NCBI GenBank assembly: GCA_036374795.1
Contig: DASUTC010000137.1
Location: forward strand, 1 to 35,068
Reading direction: 5' to 3'
DNA length: 35,068 nucleotides
From: Herpetosiphonaceae bacterium
GTDB lineage: Bacteria > Chloroflexota > Chloroflexia > Chloroflexales > Kallotenuaceae
Under the pieces are notes generated by a model. The model saw only the letters and a list, made by a program, of their open reading frames with translations, was not told the origin of the DNA and made no database searches. The position numbers and the translations under genes are program-made. Position 1 is the stretch's first letter, and the number at the start of each line of letters is the position of its first letter. This document shows, piece after piece, positions 23,701-32,900 of the stretch.

Positions 23701-26700
23701 TCGTGGCTCACGGTAGTGCGCAGCGATTCGTGACGATCGACAACCTGCTGGATCGCGGCCTGCATGGCCTTGACATCCAGGGGGCCGCTGAGCCGCAGGG
23801 CCAGCGGCTCGTTATAGACGCTCGCGTCGCTCCCCGCTATCTGCGCGGCGGCCCACAGCGCTTGCTGAGACTCCGTGAGCGGAAAGGTGAGCATCTCCGT
23901 GCTCGTATCAGCGCCGGTTGCGCCTGCTGCCTGAGGAGCCGATGCGCGGACCCGATGGGTCGGTCGGTCCTGGTCGTCCGGCTGGACCGCCGACGCCCGT
24001 CGAGCGGCCTCGGCTCTCAAGACGCTCAGGTGGCCGAGACTCTCCAGCACCAGCGACGAATCGATCCCGAAATCGATCAAGCAGGCGATCTCAGTGACAC
24101 CGCTTGCGGATAGTTGCTCGACAACCGGTAAGCAAGAGCGTACCGTTCCGATCAACGTTCCGCCTCGCGCAATCCGTAAGGCGGCCTGCTCCAGGAGATA
24201 GGCGTGCTCAACGTCGGGTATGCGCTCCATGTCGATCTGCCGCCCCTGGCCGCTTGCCCGATGGTTGAGTCCCAGCGAGGCGTTCAAGTAGCTGTAGAGC
24301 GGCTGGCGGGCCGTTTCGATCGCGGCTGCATGATCGTCGGCCAGGTACGTATGAATCAGGGCGGTGACGTGCCCGGATGCGGGATCGATGCCATGCCGCG
24401 CCAGCGATTGTCGGTACAGGCGGATGTTCTCGGCCAGGGCTTCGATCGATTGACCAATCAAATTGACCAGCACGCCTGCTCCAAGCGCTCCCGCTGTGAC
24501 GAAGGTTTCGGGCTGCGCACAGGCGAGCCAGATCGGAAGCTCAGCCTGCCACGGCATCGGGTAGAGTCTGGCCGCAAGGCGGCTTTGAGCGCCGCCCTGG
24601 ACCGCGATGCTTTCCCCACGCCAGAGCTGCCGCACGATCTCGATGCCCTCCAGCATCACGTCGCGGCGACGGTGATACTTCTCAGGCGCGAACACAAAGT
24701 CGTCGGGGTGCCAGCCAGGGGCAAACGCAATACCCACGCGGCCCTTCGAGATGTTATCTACGACCGACCACTCTTCGGCGACGCGGATTGGATGGTGCAG
24801 CGGCAGCGCGACGCTGCCCGCGCGAATGTGGATCCGCTCTGTGGCGCGTGCGAGGGCTGCCGCGATAACCGAAGGGTTCGGTGAAAACCCGCCAAATGAG
24901 TGGAAATGGCGCTCCGGTATCCACACCGCTGCAAAGCCGTGGTCGTCGGCGAAGTCGGCGCCCTGAAACAATAGATCGTACTTCTTCGGATCGAAGGCCG
25001 CCGGGTAGTTGCCAAAATAGTACAGGCTGAACTCCAGATCCCGGCAGCGCGTCTGTTCGGCTGCGGTTGCCGCTCCGGCACCGCTCCGGGCACGGACGCG
25101 CCGTGCTTCGGGCAGGGCGCTCAGGTGCGCACCCGAAACCGATCGGAGGGCGGCAGCGGGCATGGCGGCGTCATGACGGTCGATCGGGATGGATCGTTCT
25201 ACGCCCGCCCCGGCTTTGGGCGGTACCTCCGAGAGGAAACCACCACGGCGCAGATCGGCAATCGTATCCTTGACCGACCGGATCAGATGCTCACTCTCTG
25301 CATCGCTATGAGCCGTCGAAAGAAAGAAATTGCCGCCTTCCCAGGTATGAATGCCCTGGTGCGTCAGGTGATACCTGAACAGCTCCAGGTGGTGCGCCGC
25401 ATCGGGCATCGTGAAACGAAATACCGATCCAAAGTGGACCACGTGCAACGGGACGTGCTCGGCCTGAAAGAAGCGGTTCAGGGTCGCAACCAGCGCGGCT
25501 GTCCTGCGATTCAATGCTTCTTGGAGGGCCGGTCCCTGCGCTGTGATGTGCTTGAGGACCGCCAGGGCCGAGGCCATCGTCAGCGGATGCTTGAAGAAGG
25601 CGCCCGCAAACATTGTTTTTTCGGCCTGTGGATACGAGTCGTCTCCGTAGCTCCACATGCCGCCATCAACGGCATCCATGTAGGCCGCTTTACCTCCGAT
25701 CACGCCTATCGGCAGGCCGCCGCCGACGATCTTGCCATACGTGACGATATCCGCCCGGATGCCGAACCACGCCTGCGCCCCGCCGGGGTGAATCCGAAAT
25801 CCAGTCACCATCTCATCAAAGATCAGGGCGATCCCGGCCTGCTCGGTAAGCGCTCGGAGGGCACGAAGGAAGGCAGCAGGCTGGAGATCCAGGCGGCGGC
25901 TCTGAACCGGCTCGACCAACACCGCGGCAAGCTCGTGGGCATGGGCGCGAATCGTGTCGAGCGCATCAGGATGGTCATAGGGCAGGACCAGGAGGTCTTC
26001 GACGGCGTGGGGTGGTACTCCCGGCGCGCTGGGAATCGCTGGCAGGTGGCCGTCGGTCGTGGTCTGTCGGGCCAGAGTTCCATCCGCCCAGCCGTGGTAC
26101 GAGCCCGCGAAGCAGGCTACCTTCGTGCGCCTGGTAGCAGTGCGCGCAATCCGTAGCGCGCCCATCACCGCCTCGGTTCCCGAGTTGCAGAAGGCGACGC
26201 GCTCAGCGCCCGTCAGCGCCCGGATCAGATGCGCGACCTCACCGGCAAGCGGGCTCTGAGGACCCAGCGGCACGCCGCTGCGAAGCTGCTCTTCGAGCGC
26301 CGCGATAATAAAGGGCGGCGCATGTCCGAATAGGTGGACGCCGAAACCCATCGTAAAGTCCACATACTCGTTGCCGTCGACGTCCCAGAGGCGCGCGCCA
26401 GCCGAGCGCTCTCCCGTGATCGGATAGACAAGCTCTTTCCAGGCCAGACGAAAGGCCGCTGTCCAACGGCTATCAGCGAGCACGGGACGGTAGTGCTGGG
26501 CCAGGTCTTTCGAGCGCCGGGTGCGCCGGGTGTAGCGGGCAACGAAGTCTGCAAGGTAGCGCTGCTGCTGCTCGGTGAACTGGAGCCTGCTGTGAGGCAT
26601 TAGGGGCTGGTGCGGCACAAACGGCGCAGGCGCGGTGGTGCGGGAGCCGCTCTGCGGCGCTGCCGGGGGAGCAGGAGGTGCGCCAGATGGGAGCACCCGA

Positions 26701-29700
26701 TCGTGAGTCGCCTGGATGCCGGTGGTGTGCAGGTGCTTGAGCATGTCCAGCTGCTGCGCCATCAGGTGAAGCTGCTGGGAGATCACCCGCTCCAGGGCGC
26801 TGTCGGCATCGGGCGCTGCCGCGTGCAAGGCCGCGACAGCGCCGCCGACAGCCGCCTCATACGCGGGTGCCGGCTGCGGCGCGGTCGGTGGCGTGCTGTC
26901 TGAGCGCACCGCAGGCTGATCCTCCGGTCGTGGTACCATCTGATCGATGTAGTCGGCGACGCGATCGAGTGTAGGATAGTCTTCCAACAGTTGCGCTAGC
27001 GAGAGCCGGATGCCCCATGTATCATGGATCGCCTGATTGAGTTGAATGAGCAGCAGGGAGTCGACGCCCGCATCAAACCATGCCTGATGCATATCGAGCG
27101 CGTCGGGATCGACGCCTGTCAGACGGTTGATCACCATCCCAAGCGTTGCCAGGATGGCGGCGCGCCGTGTGGGGGCAGGCTGGGCTGTGCGCTGTACTGC
27201 GGACATCGAAGGCTGCCGATCAAGCACCGAAGGATGCCCGTGATGGGCGGCTGAAATCCAGTAGCGCTCTCGCTCGAACGGGTAGGTTGGGAGCGGAACT
27301 CGTCGATGGCCTGCTTCGGCGTGCAGACCCGTCCAGTTCACGGCGATTCCTGCAAGCCACAGCTGGCCGAGCGTCCGAAGGATGGCGGTAGTATCGGCGT
27401 GCTCTACGCCGGGCTTCCCGATCGACGTCAGCACGATCTGATCGTCCGATCTGGCTGGATGGCGTCTCGCCAGGCTGGCGAGCGTGTGCCCCGGACCAAC
27501 TTCCAGCAAGACCTGATGCTCCCGTTGGCAGAGCATCCTCATCCCCTCGGCACATCGCACCGTCTGGTGGAGATGCCTGGCCCAGTACGTGGGGTCCGTG
27601 GCCTCCGCTGCCGTGATCCAGGTGCCGGTGATGTTCGAGATGTACGGAATCTGAGGTGGATGCAGCGGTACCTGTCTCATCGTTGCCAGGAACGGCTCGA
27701 CCATAGGCTCCATCATCGATGAGTGAAACGCATGCGACACAGATACCGGCTGCGATTCGATCCCGCGCTCCTTGAGCTGCCGGGCCAGGGCCGTAACCGC
27801 ATCTTCTGATCCCGCAACCACACACGTCGTCGGCCCGTTCGTCGCCGCGAGCGAAAGATGCCGGCCATCCGACATGGACACGCGATGCAGCAGCGGTCGC
27901 ACCTCGGATTCGGCGAGGGGCAGCGCCAGCATGGCCCCACGCGGCAGATTCTGCATCAAGCACCCGCGCACTGCGACCAGCATCAGCGCATCTTCCAGCG
28001 AAAAGACGCCAGCGATACATGCGGCAACATACTCACCAAGGCTATGGCCGAGCATCGCCTGAGGCACAATCCCCCACGCTTGCCAGAGCTGTGCCAGCGC
28101 GTATTCCACCACAAAGAGCGCTGGCTGAGCAATCGAGGTTTGGCTGAGCTGTGCTGATGCCGCTGCGTGGGCAGCGGATGGGTAGAGAACGTCTCGCAGA
28201 TCCAGGCCAAGGTGTCGTTTGAGCAGCTCTGCACAACGATCGACGGAGCTACGGAAGATGGGCTCCGCTCGGTAGAGCTCTCGCATCATGGCAGGATAGT
28301 GCGCTCCCTGTCCCGGGAAGAGAAAGGCAACCGATCGTTGGCGCTCCTCGGCGATACGGCTCAAGAGCCGCTGCGGATCGCGACGTTGCAGCACCTCGAT
28401 CGCCTCTCGGGTATCGCGGCACACCAGCATCGTGCGATGGGAGAACGCCCTCCGACCGACCTGGAGCGTGGAGGCCACATCAGCCGGATCGATCTGAGGA
28501 TGCTGGGAGAGATACTCGGCGAGGTTGCGCACCGCGGCTTCGAGCGCCGTCGGTGTTTTCGCCGAAAGCGGTAACAGATGAGCCGCCCGCGATGTTGGAG
28601 GACGCTCGACGGCGGGCGCTTCTTCAAGGATAAGATGTGCGTTGGTGCCGCCTATCCCAAACGAGTTGATGCCGGCCCGGCGGGGATGCTCGCGGCGCGG
28701 CCATGCTGTGAGCGTCGTATTGACGTAGAAGAGGCCGTCGGCGAAATCTATCTGAGGATTAGGCTGCTCGAAGTTCAACGTCGCCGGAATGTGCCTGTGC
28801 TTAAGCGCCAACACGGTCTTGATCAGGCCCGCGATCCCCGCTGCGGCATCAAGATGGCCGATATTCGTTTTAACAGAACCGATCGCGCAAGCATGTCGTC
28901 TGGCGGTGCTGCGGCGAAATGCTTGATTGAGCGCTGCGACTTCGATCGGATCACCCAGGATCGTCCCGGTTCCGTGCGTCTCGATATAACCGATGGTTTC
29001 GGGGTCAACCCCGGCCAGCGAGATCGCCTCTGCGATCACCGCGGCTTGCCCATCCTGGCTGGGAGCGGTGAAGCCGACCTTGCGCGCGCCGTCATTATTA
29101 ATCGCCGAGCTTCTGATGATCGCGTGAATACAATCACCATCCGCGAGCGCATCTGCTAATCGCTTCAGCACCACGACGCCAACCCCGCTTCCAGCGATCG
29201 TGCCGGTCGCGCGCGCATCGAACGCCCGGCAATGGCCGTCGCGCGCATAGATGCTACCGGTTTGATACAGGTAGCCCGCTTGCTGGTTTGCCCGAACGGA
29301 GGCTGCTCCGGCGAGCATCAGGTCGCACTCAAAGTTGAGCAAGCTCTGACAGGCAAGGTGGATGGCGACGAGCGATGTCGAGCACGCACTCTGCACCGTG
29401 GTGCTTGGCCCTTTCAAGTTCAGTGCATACGCCAGGCGGGTGGCAAGAAAGTCTTTCTCGTTGCCAAGACCAATATGATACAGGCCAGGCGTGCGCACTA
29501 GCTCCGGATGTGAGAGAATATGATGCAGGTAGGTGTTGGGTCCGACACCTGCATACACACCGATCAGCCCTGCATAGGTTTCCGAGGTATACCCGGCATG
29601 GTCGAGCGCCGTATAGGCACACTCAAGGAAGAGGCGCTGCTGCGGGTCCATCAGCTCGGCGTCACGCCGATTGAACCCAAAGAATGCTGCGTCGAATCGG

Positions 29701-29936
29701 TCGATGTCGTCCAAGATCGCCGATGCTTTAACATAATCGGGGTTGCTGAGCAACCCCGGATCGACGCCGGTATCCAGCAGTTCACGGTCGGAGAAGAACG
29801 AAACCGACTCGATGCCGTTCTTCAGGTTGTCCCAGAACTGGTCAATATTCTTGGCTCCCGGAAACATACCGGCCATGCCAACAATGGCAATTCCCGGTAT
29901 CGACCCGACTGACTCACGCGATGTAGGAGCACTCAT
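20715..29936 (-). CDS. Hybrid PKS-NRPS: KS-AT-ACP-AMT-MOX-C-A(Ser)-PCP
   Basis: This is a 3073-residue megasynthase. KS 13-440 has Cys185, His321 and His361. AT 536-830 has GHSLGE (Ser632) and HAFH at 735-738, which indicates malonyl-CoA. ACP 925-1000 has Ser960. A class III aminotransferase (1120-1570) has pyridoxal Lys1402 in GKIVGGG and is of the mycosubtilin/iturin type that aminates beta-keto groups. A luciferase-like flavin monooxygenase (1634-1975) is of the kind that hydroxylates the alpha carbon in microginin-type lines. C 2015-2460 reads HHIITDS at 2149-2155, with Ser in place of the final Gly. A 2475-2990 has specificity residues DVWHISLIDK, which fit Ser. PCP 3005-3070 has Ser3034. 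No KR, DH, ER, TE or reductase domain is present. The start overlaps the upstream stop (ATGA) and has AAAGGA nearby. Confidence 0.93.
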   Translation of the reverse strand: MSAPTSRESVGSIPGIAIVGMAGMFPGAKNIDQFWDNLKNGIESVSFFSDRELLDTGVDPGLLSNPDYVKASAILDDIDRFDAAFFGFNRRDAELMDPQQRLFLECAYTALDHAGYTSETYAGLIGVYAGVGPNTYLHHILSHPELVRTPGLYHIGLGNEKDFLATRLAYALNLKGPSTTVQSACSTSLVAIHLACQSLLNFECDLMLAGAASVRANQQAGYLYQTGSIYARDGHCRAFDARATGTIAGSGVGVVVLKRLADALADGDCIHAIIRSSAINNDGARKVGFTAPSQDGQAAVIAEAISLAGVDPETIGYIETHGTGTILGDPIEVAALNQAFRRSTARRHACAIGSVKTNIGHLDAAAGIAGLIKTVLALKHRHIPATLNFEQPNPQIDFADGLFYVNTTLTAWPRREHPRRAGINSFGIGGTNAHLILEEAPAVERPPTSRAAHLLPLSAKTPTALEAAVRNLAEYLSQHPQIDPADVASTLQVGRRAFSHRTMLVCRDTREAIEVLQRRDPQRLLSRIAEERQRSVAFLFPGQGAHYPAMMRELYRAEPIFRSSVDRCAELLKRHLGLDLRDVLYPSAAHAAASAQLSQTSIAQPALFVVEYALAQLWQAWGIVPQAMLGHSLGEYVAACIAGVFSLEDALMLVAVRGCLMQNLPRGAMLALPLAESEVRPLLHRVSMSDGRHLSLAATNGPTTCVVAGSEDAVTALARQLKERGIESQPVSVSHAFHSSMMEPMVEPFLATMRQVPLHPPQIPYISNITGTWITAAEATDPTYWARHLHQTVRCAEGMRMLCQREHQVLLEVGPGHTLASLARRHPARSDDQIVLTSIGKPGVEHADTTAILRTLGQLWLAGIAVNWTGLHAEAGHRRVPLPTYPFERERYWISAAHHGHPSVLDRQPSMSAVQRTAQPAPTRRAAILATLGMVINRLTGVDPDALDMHQAWFDAGVDSLLLIQLNQAIHDTWGIRLSLAQLLEDYPTLDRVADYIDQMVPRPEDQPAVRSDSTPPTAPQPAPAYEAAVGGAVAALHAAAPDADSALERVISQQLHLMAQQLDMLKHLHTTGIQATHDRVLPSGAPPAPPAAPQSGSRTTAPAPFVPHQPLMPHSRLQFTEQQQRYLADFVARYTRRTRRSKDLAQHYRPVLADSRWTAAFRLAWKELVYPITGERSAGARLWDVDGNEYVDFTMGFGVHLFGHAPPFIIAALEEQLRSGVPLGPQSPLAGEVAHLIRALTGAERVAFCNSGTEAVMGALRIARTATRRTKVACFAGSYHGWADGTLARQTTTDGHLPAIPSAPGVPPHAVEDLLVLPYDHPDALDTIRAHAHELAAVLVEPVQSRRLDLQPAAFLRALRALTEQAGIALIFDEMVTGFRIHPGGAQAWFGIRADIVTYGKIVGGGLPIGVIGGKAAYMDAVDGGMWSYGDDSYPQAEKTMFAGAFFKHPLTMASALAVLKHITAQGPALQEALNRRTAALVATLNRFFQAEHVPLHVVHFGSVFRFTMPDAAHHLELFRYHLTHQGIHTWEGGNFFLSTAHSDAESEHLIRSVKDTIADLRRGGFLSEVPPKAGAGVERSIPIDRHDAAMPAAALRSVSGAHLSALPEARRVRARSGAGAATAAEQTRCRDLEFSLYYFGNYPAAFDPKKYDLLFQGADFADDHGFAAVWIPERHFHSFGGFSPNPSVIAAALARATERIHIRAGSVALPLHHPIRVAEEWSVVDNISKGRVGIAFAPGWHPDDFVFAPEKYHRRRDVMLEGIEIVRQLWRGESIAVQGGAQSRLAARLYPMPWQAELPIWLACAQPETFVTAGALGAGVLVNLIGQSIEALAENIRLYRQSLARHGIDPASGHVTALIHTYLADDHAAAIETARQPLYSYLNASLGLNHRASGQGRQIDMERIPDVEHAYLLEQAALRIARGGTLIGTVRSCLPVVEQLSASGVTEIACLIDFGIDSSLVLESLGHLSVLRAEAARRASAVQPDDQDRPTHRVRASAPQAAGATGADTSTEMLTFPLTESQQALWAAAQIAGSDASVYNEPLALRLSGPLDVKAMQAAIQQVVDRHESLRTTVSHEGAYQRVAPVLRVDLPLIDLSMLERRQREEQATTLIDRHARQPFDLEAGPLCRFLLVKLHEHEHLLLTTLHHIITDSWSGAIIFNEISACYWAACQGQIAELPTPLQFRDYVQWRSSLGHEVAQAEVYWLQRFADTIPILELPTDHPRPSLPTFHGARTVIAIDRVLSRQIKEAAKQQGCSLLMILLAAWSLVLHRVSGQHDLIVGVPAAGQLRMRNTYVTGYCVNLLPIRSTIEAGLPGRAYLSRVRRTVLDAYDNQHGPFSRLLTQIGTGQHDRRSARIRAVFNLETGGRAIELYNLRVQPVTHVHGAARFDLSLQVIEADDHLDLQCEYNTDLFDAQTIHRWLTYLQTLLAGLVHDPDVDVSRVPLVPEAQRQDRLVARDTPEATAAANQCLHQLCAEQARRTPDATAVIFGEQCLTYHELDRRANQLAHHLRSLGVRPESRVGLCLDRSLELLIGLLGVLKAGAAYVPLDPAYPPDRLADMAEDAHIAVLLTADRRHTHLPETTARIVCLDVDWPQIEAQPTTSVICRADPDNLAYIMYTSGSTGRPKGVQMSHRAIVNRLCWMQDAYRLDASDRVLQKTPCSFDVSVWEFFWPLLSGATLVVAKPGGHQDPAYLVELMTRERITTLHFVPSMLQVLLDEPDLDRCTSLRRVICSGEPLPLALQQRFFTKLHAELHNLYGPTEAAIDVTAWACGRDTGLSTVPIGRPIANTEIYLLDRDLRPVPVGGYGELYIGGVQLARGYHGRPDLTAERFVPHPFSRKPGTRLYRTGDLARYLPDGVLAFLGRIDDQVKIRGQRIEPGEVAEVLARHPGVREVAVVARQAESDDTRLVAYVVREPGTKHRAPSTRARRDAGDQGLDLSSIELRSFLKDRLPASMIPAALVFLERMPRTPHGKIDRQALPVPDPDRPDLDVEFVLPRTPIEEQLARIWCEFLSLNQVGVFDDFFDLGGDSIVAARLISRLRRVFRITLSVQAFVARPTIADLVALMGKS
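21150..21184 (-). repeat. Heptanucleotide repeat inside the Ser adenylation domain
   Basis: On the plus strand five heptamers follow one another: GGTGCTC twice, GGTGCTT, CGTTCCT and GGCTCTC. On the coding strand they read as a Pro/Thr/Arg-rich loop (EPGTKHRAPSTRARR) in the segment between LVAYVV and the LRSFLKDRLP segment. The loop is variable in adenylation domains, so the insertion is probably tolerated. Confidence 0.6.
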
Positions 29937-32900
29937 ACCTGGTCCTTTCGTCGTTTTTCCCGGCTATTAAGTGCCTCGATCCGCTGCCTGGTGCGCTGGT
30001 CGGGCTCGTAGCCATGCTCGGAGCTCTCTGGTGGAGCCTGGTCCTGCGAAAAATAGCGAGACAGCCCGCTGATCGTCGGGTGGCGGAACATCTCGACCAA
30101 TGAGATATGGTTGTTGAAGGTCTGGCATAGCTCGGTATGGATGTGGATAGCCAGCAATGAGCTTCCACCCAGGTCAAAGAAGTTGTCATGGATGCTTACC
30201 CGATCGAGGTGCAGCGCGCTGGTCCAGATCCGGGCGATCGTTTCCTCAACCTCGGTCCTCGGTGCAACAACATGCCGCTCCAGCACCAGTCGCTCCGGGC
30301 TACGTGCCAGCAGGTGCCCGCGGTCGACTTTTCCATGGAGTGTGAGCGGCAGCGTGTCGAGCGGCACCACGGAATCGGGGATCATGTATGCGGGCAAGCG
30401 CTCCCGCAGGAATGCCTGCAGCTCCGTGTGCCATATGCCACGTTGCACGGTTCGAGCTTCCCTGGTGCCGGACGCCCGCTCAGGCCCGTCACCACGCTGT
30501 TCTCCGACGACATACGCAACCAGCGTATCGCCACGGACGACGACCGCCGCCGCGCAGACGGCGGGATGCTGCTGAAGCATGGCCTCGATCTCGCCCGGCT
30601 CGATGCGGTAGCCGCGCAGCTTGACCTGCCGGTCGATCCGTCCGATGAAGTCGAGCGCGCCGTCCTCACGAAGACGGGCCAGATCGCCCGTCCGGTAGAG
30701 CCGCGCGCCCGGTGTTCGACCGAACGGATCGGGGATGAACGTGACGGCGGTCAGATCCACACGCCGGTCATAGCCGCGCGCCAGGCCCACCCCGCCGATA
30801 TAGACCTCGCCGATGACACTTACCGGCAGCGGCTGAAGATTCTTGTCAAGCACGTATACCTGCGCGTTGGCGATCGCATGACCAATCGGCGGCTGATCGG
30901 CGGAGGCGTGGCACGCGGCGATCGTCGCGCAGACCGACGCCTCGGTCGGGCCGTAGGCGTTGAAGAAGCACCGTCCAGGGGTTGCCCAGCGCTCGACGAC
31001 ATGCGCCGGGCACGTCTCGCCTGCCGCAATGACGGTGCGGAGCGCCGGGAAGTCGGCAGGTGAGAGCACCGCCAGCAGCGAGGGCGGCAGCGTGGCGATG
31101 CTGATCGCCTGCTCGCGCAGCAGATCCAGGGCGGCAACGCCTGACGACGGAGTATCGCGCGGACCCAGGCAGAGGGTAGCTCCTGCCAGGAGCGCCATCC
31201 AGATCTCGGAAACCGAGGCGTCGAAGCCGAGCGAGGCGAATTGCAGCACCCGGCTCTCGGACGTGACGCCAAAGGCGCGAATTTGTGCGGTCGCCAGGTT
31301 ACACAGCCCCCGGTGTGCAATCATCACGCCCTTGGGCTGTCCCGTCGAGCCCGACGTGTAGATGACGTATGCCAGATGATCGGGCTGCACCCCGCTAGTG
31401 AGGGTATCGCTACGCTCGCGCGCAATCGCCATCCAGTCCAGATCAAGCCGGACCACCGGCGCTGTGTGGCTGGGCAGACGTGCGACGAGGCGCTGCGTGG
31501 TGAGGAGCACGCATACCTGTGCCTCCTGCAAGATGGCGTGCAGACGCTCGGCGGGATAGGCCGGGTCGAGCGGCACGTAGCAGCCGCCCGCCTTCAGCAC
31601 GCCCAGCAGCCCCACGATCATCTCCGGCGAGCGATCGAGGCAGATGGCGACGCGCGCCTCGGCGCTGACGCCGCGTGCGCGGAGGTACCACGCCAGCTGG
31701 TTGGCCCGTCGGTTCAGCTCGCCATAGGTCATCTGTCCGTCACCGGCGATCAGTGCCGGCGCGTCGGGTGTCTGCTCCGCCTGCGCCGTGAACACATCGT
31801 GCATGCAGACGTGCCGCGGATACTCCGCCTGCGTCGCGTTCCACGCCACAAGCATCTGCTCGCGCTCCCGATCCGTCAGCAGCGGCACCTGGGCAAGCGG
31901 CTGATCGAGGTCGGTCAGCAGCGCATCGAGCACCACCTGGAGGTGGCCCAGCAGCCGTTGCGCCACCGCTGGCGTCACCCGATTCTGATCGAACGAGCAC
32001 TGGAGCGTGAGCTGCGCCGCTGGAATGACCAGCAGGCTCAGCGGATAATGCGCCTGCTGCACCACCGGCAGTTGCTCGACCTGCAGCGGAGCGACAGCCC
32101 TCAGTGCCTGGGACGCGGCGTGGAGCCCCACGAGCGGATAGTTCTCGAAGACAAACAGGCTCTCGAAGAGCGGCGTACCGGGGGGTATCGCGCTCCATGC
32201 CTGCACCTGCGGCAGCGCGCTGTACTCGTAGCGCCGCAGCTCCGCCTGCTCGCGCTGGAGCGTTGCCAGCCAGTGCCGCAGCGTCATCGTCGGCGGCAGG
32301 CGGACCCGGCGCGGCAAGGTGTTGATGAACATGCCGACCATCTGCTCCACGCCCGGCACATCCGCGGGCCGACCGGCGACCACCGTTCCAAACACGACAT
32401 CAGCGCTGCCGCTATAGCGGCTCAGCAGCAGCGCCCACGCCGCCTGCATCACTGTATTCAAGGTCAGGTGCTCCTGGCGGGCGAGCCGCTGCAGGGCCTG
32501 CGTGGTCGCCGACGGCATCTGCACCGTCCGCTCGGCGTAGGTGGGCGTGTGGCCGACGCCGACAGGCCGATCGATGCCCAGCGGCGTGGGCGCCGCGATC
32601 CCGGCCAAGGCCGTGCGCCAGTAGGCTTCGGCGGCGGACTGATCCTGCTCCTGAAGCCAGGCAAGGTAGTCTTCATAGGGCCGGGGACGGTCCAAGCGCG
32701 GTGGGTGCTCCTCGCAGGCAGCCGCGTAGCAGGTCAGCAGATCGCGGAGCACCAGCGGCAGGCTCCAGCCATCCAGGATCAGGTGATGATGAGTCCAGAC
32801 GCACTCCCAGGTCGTATCGTCGAGCCAAAACAGATGGACCCGGAGGAGGGGCGCGGATGTGAGATCAAAGCCAGCGGCGCGATCGGCAGCGCGCCAGGCA

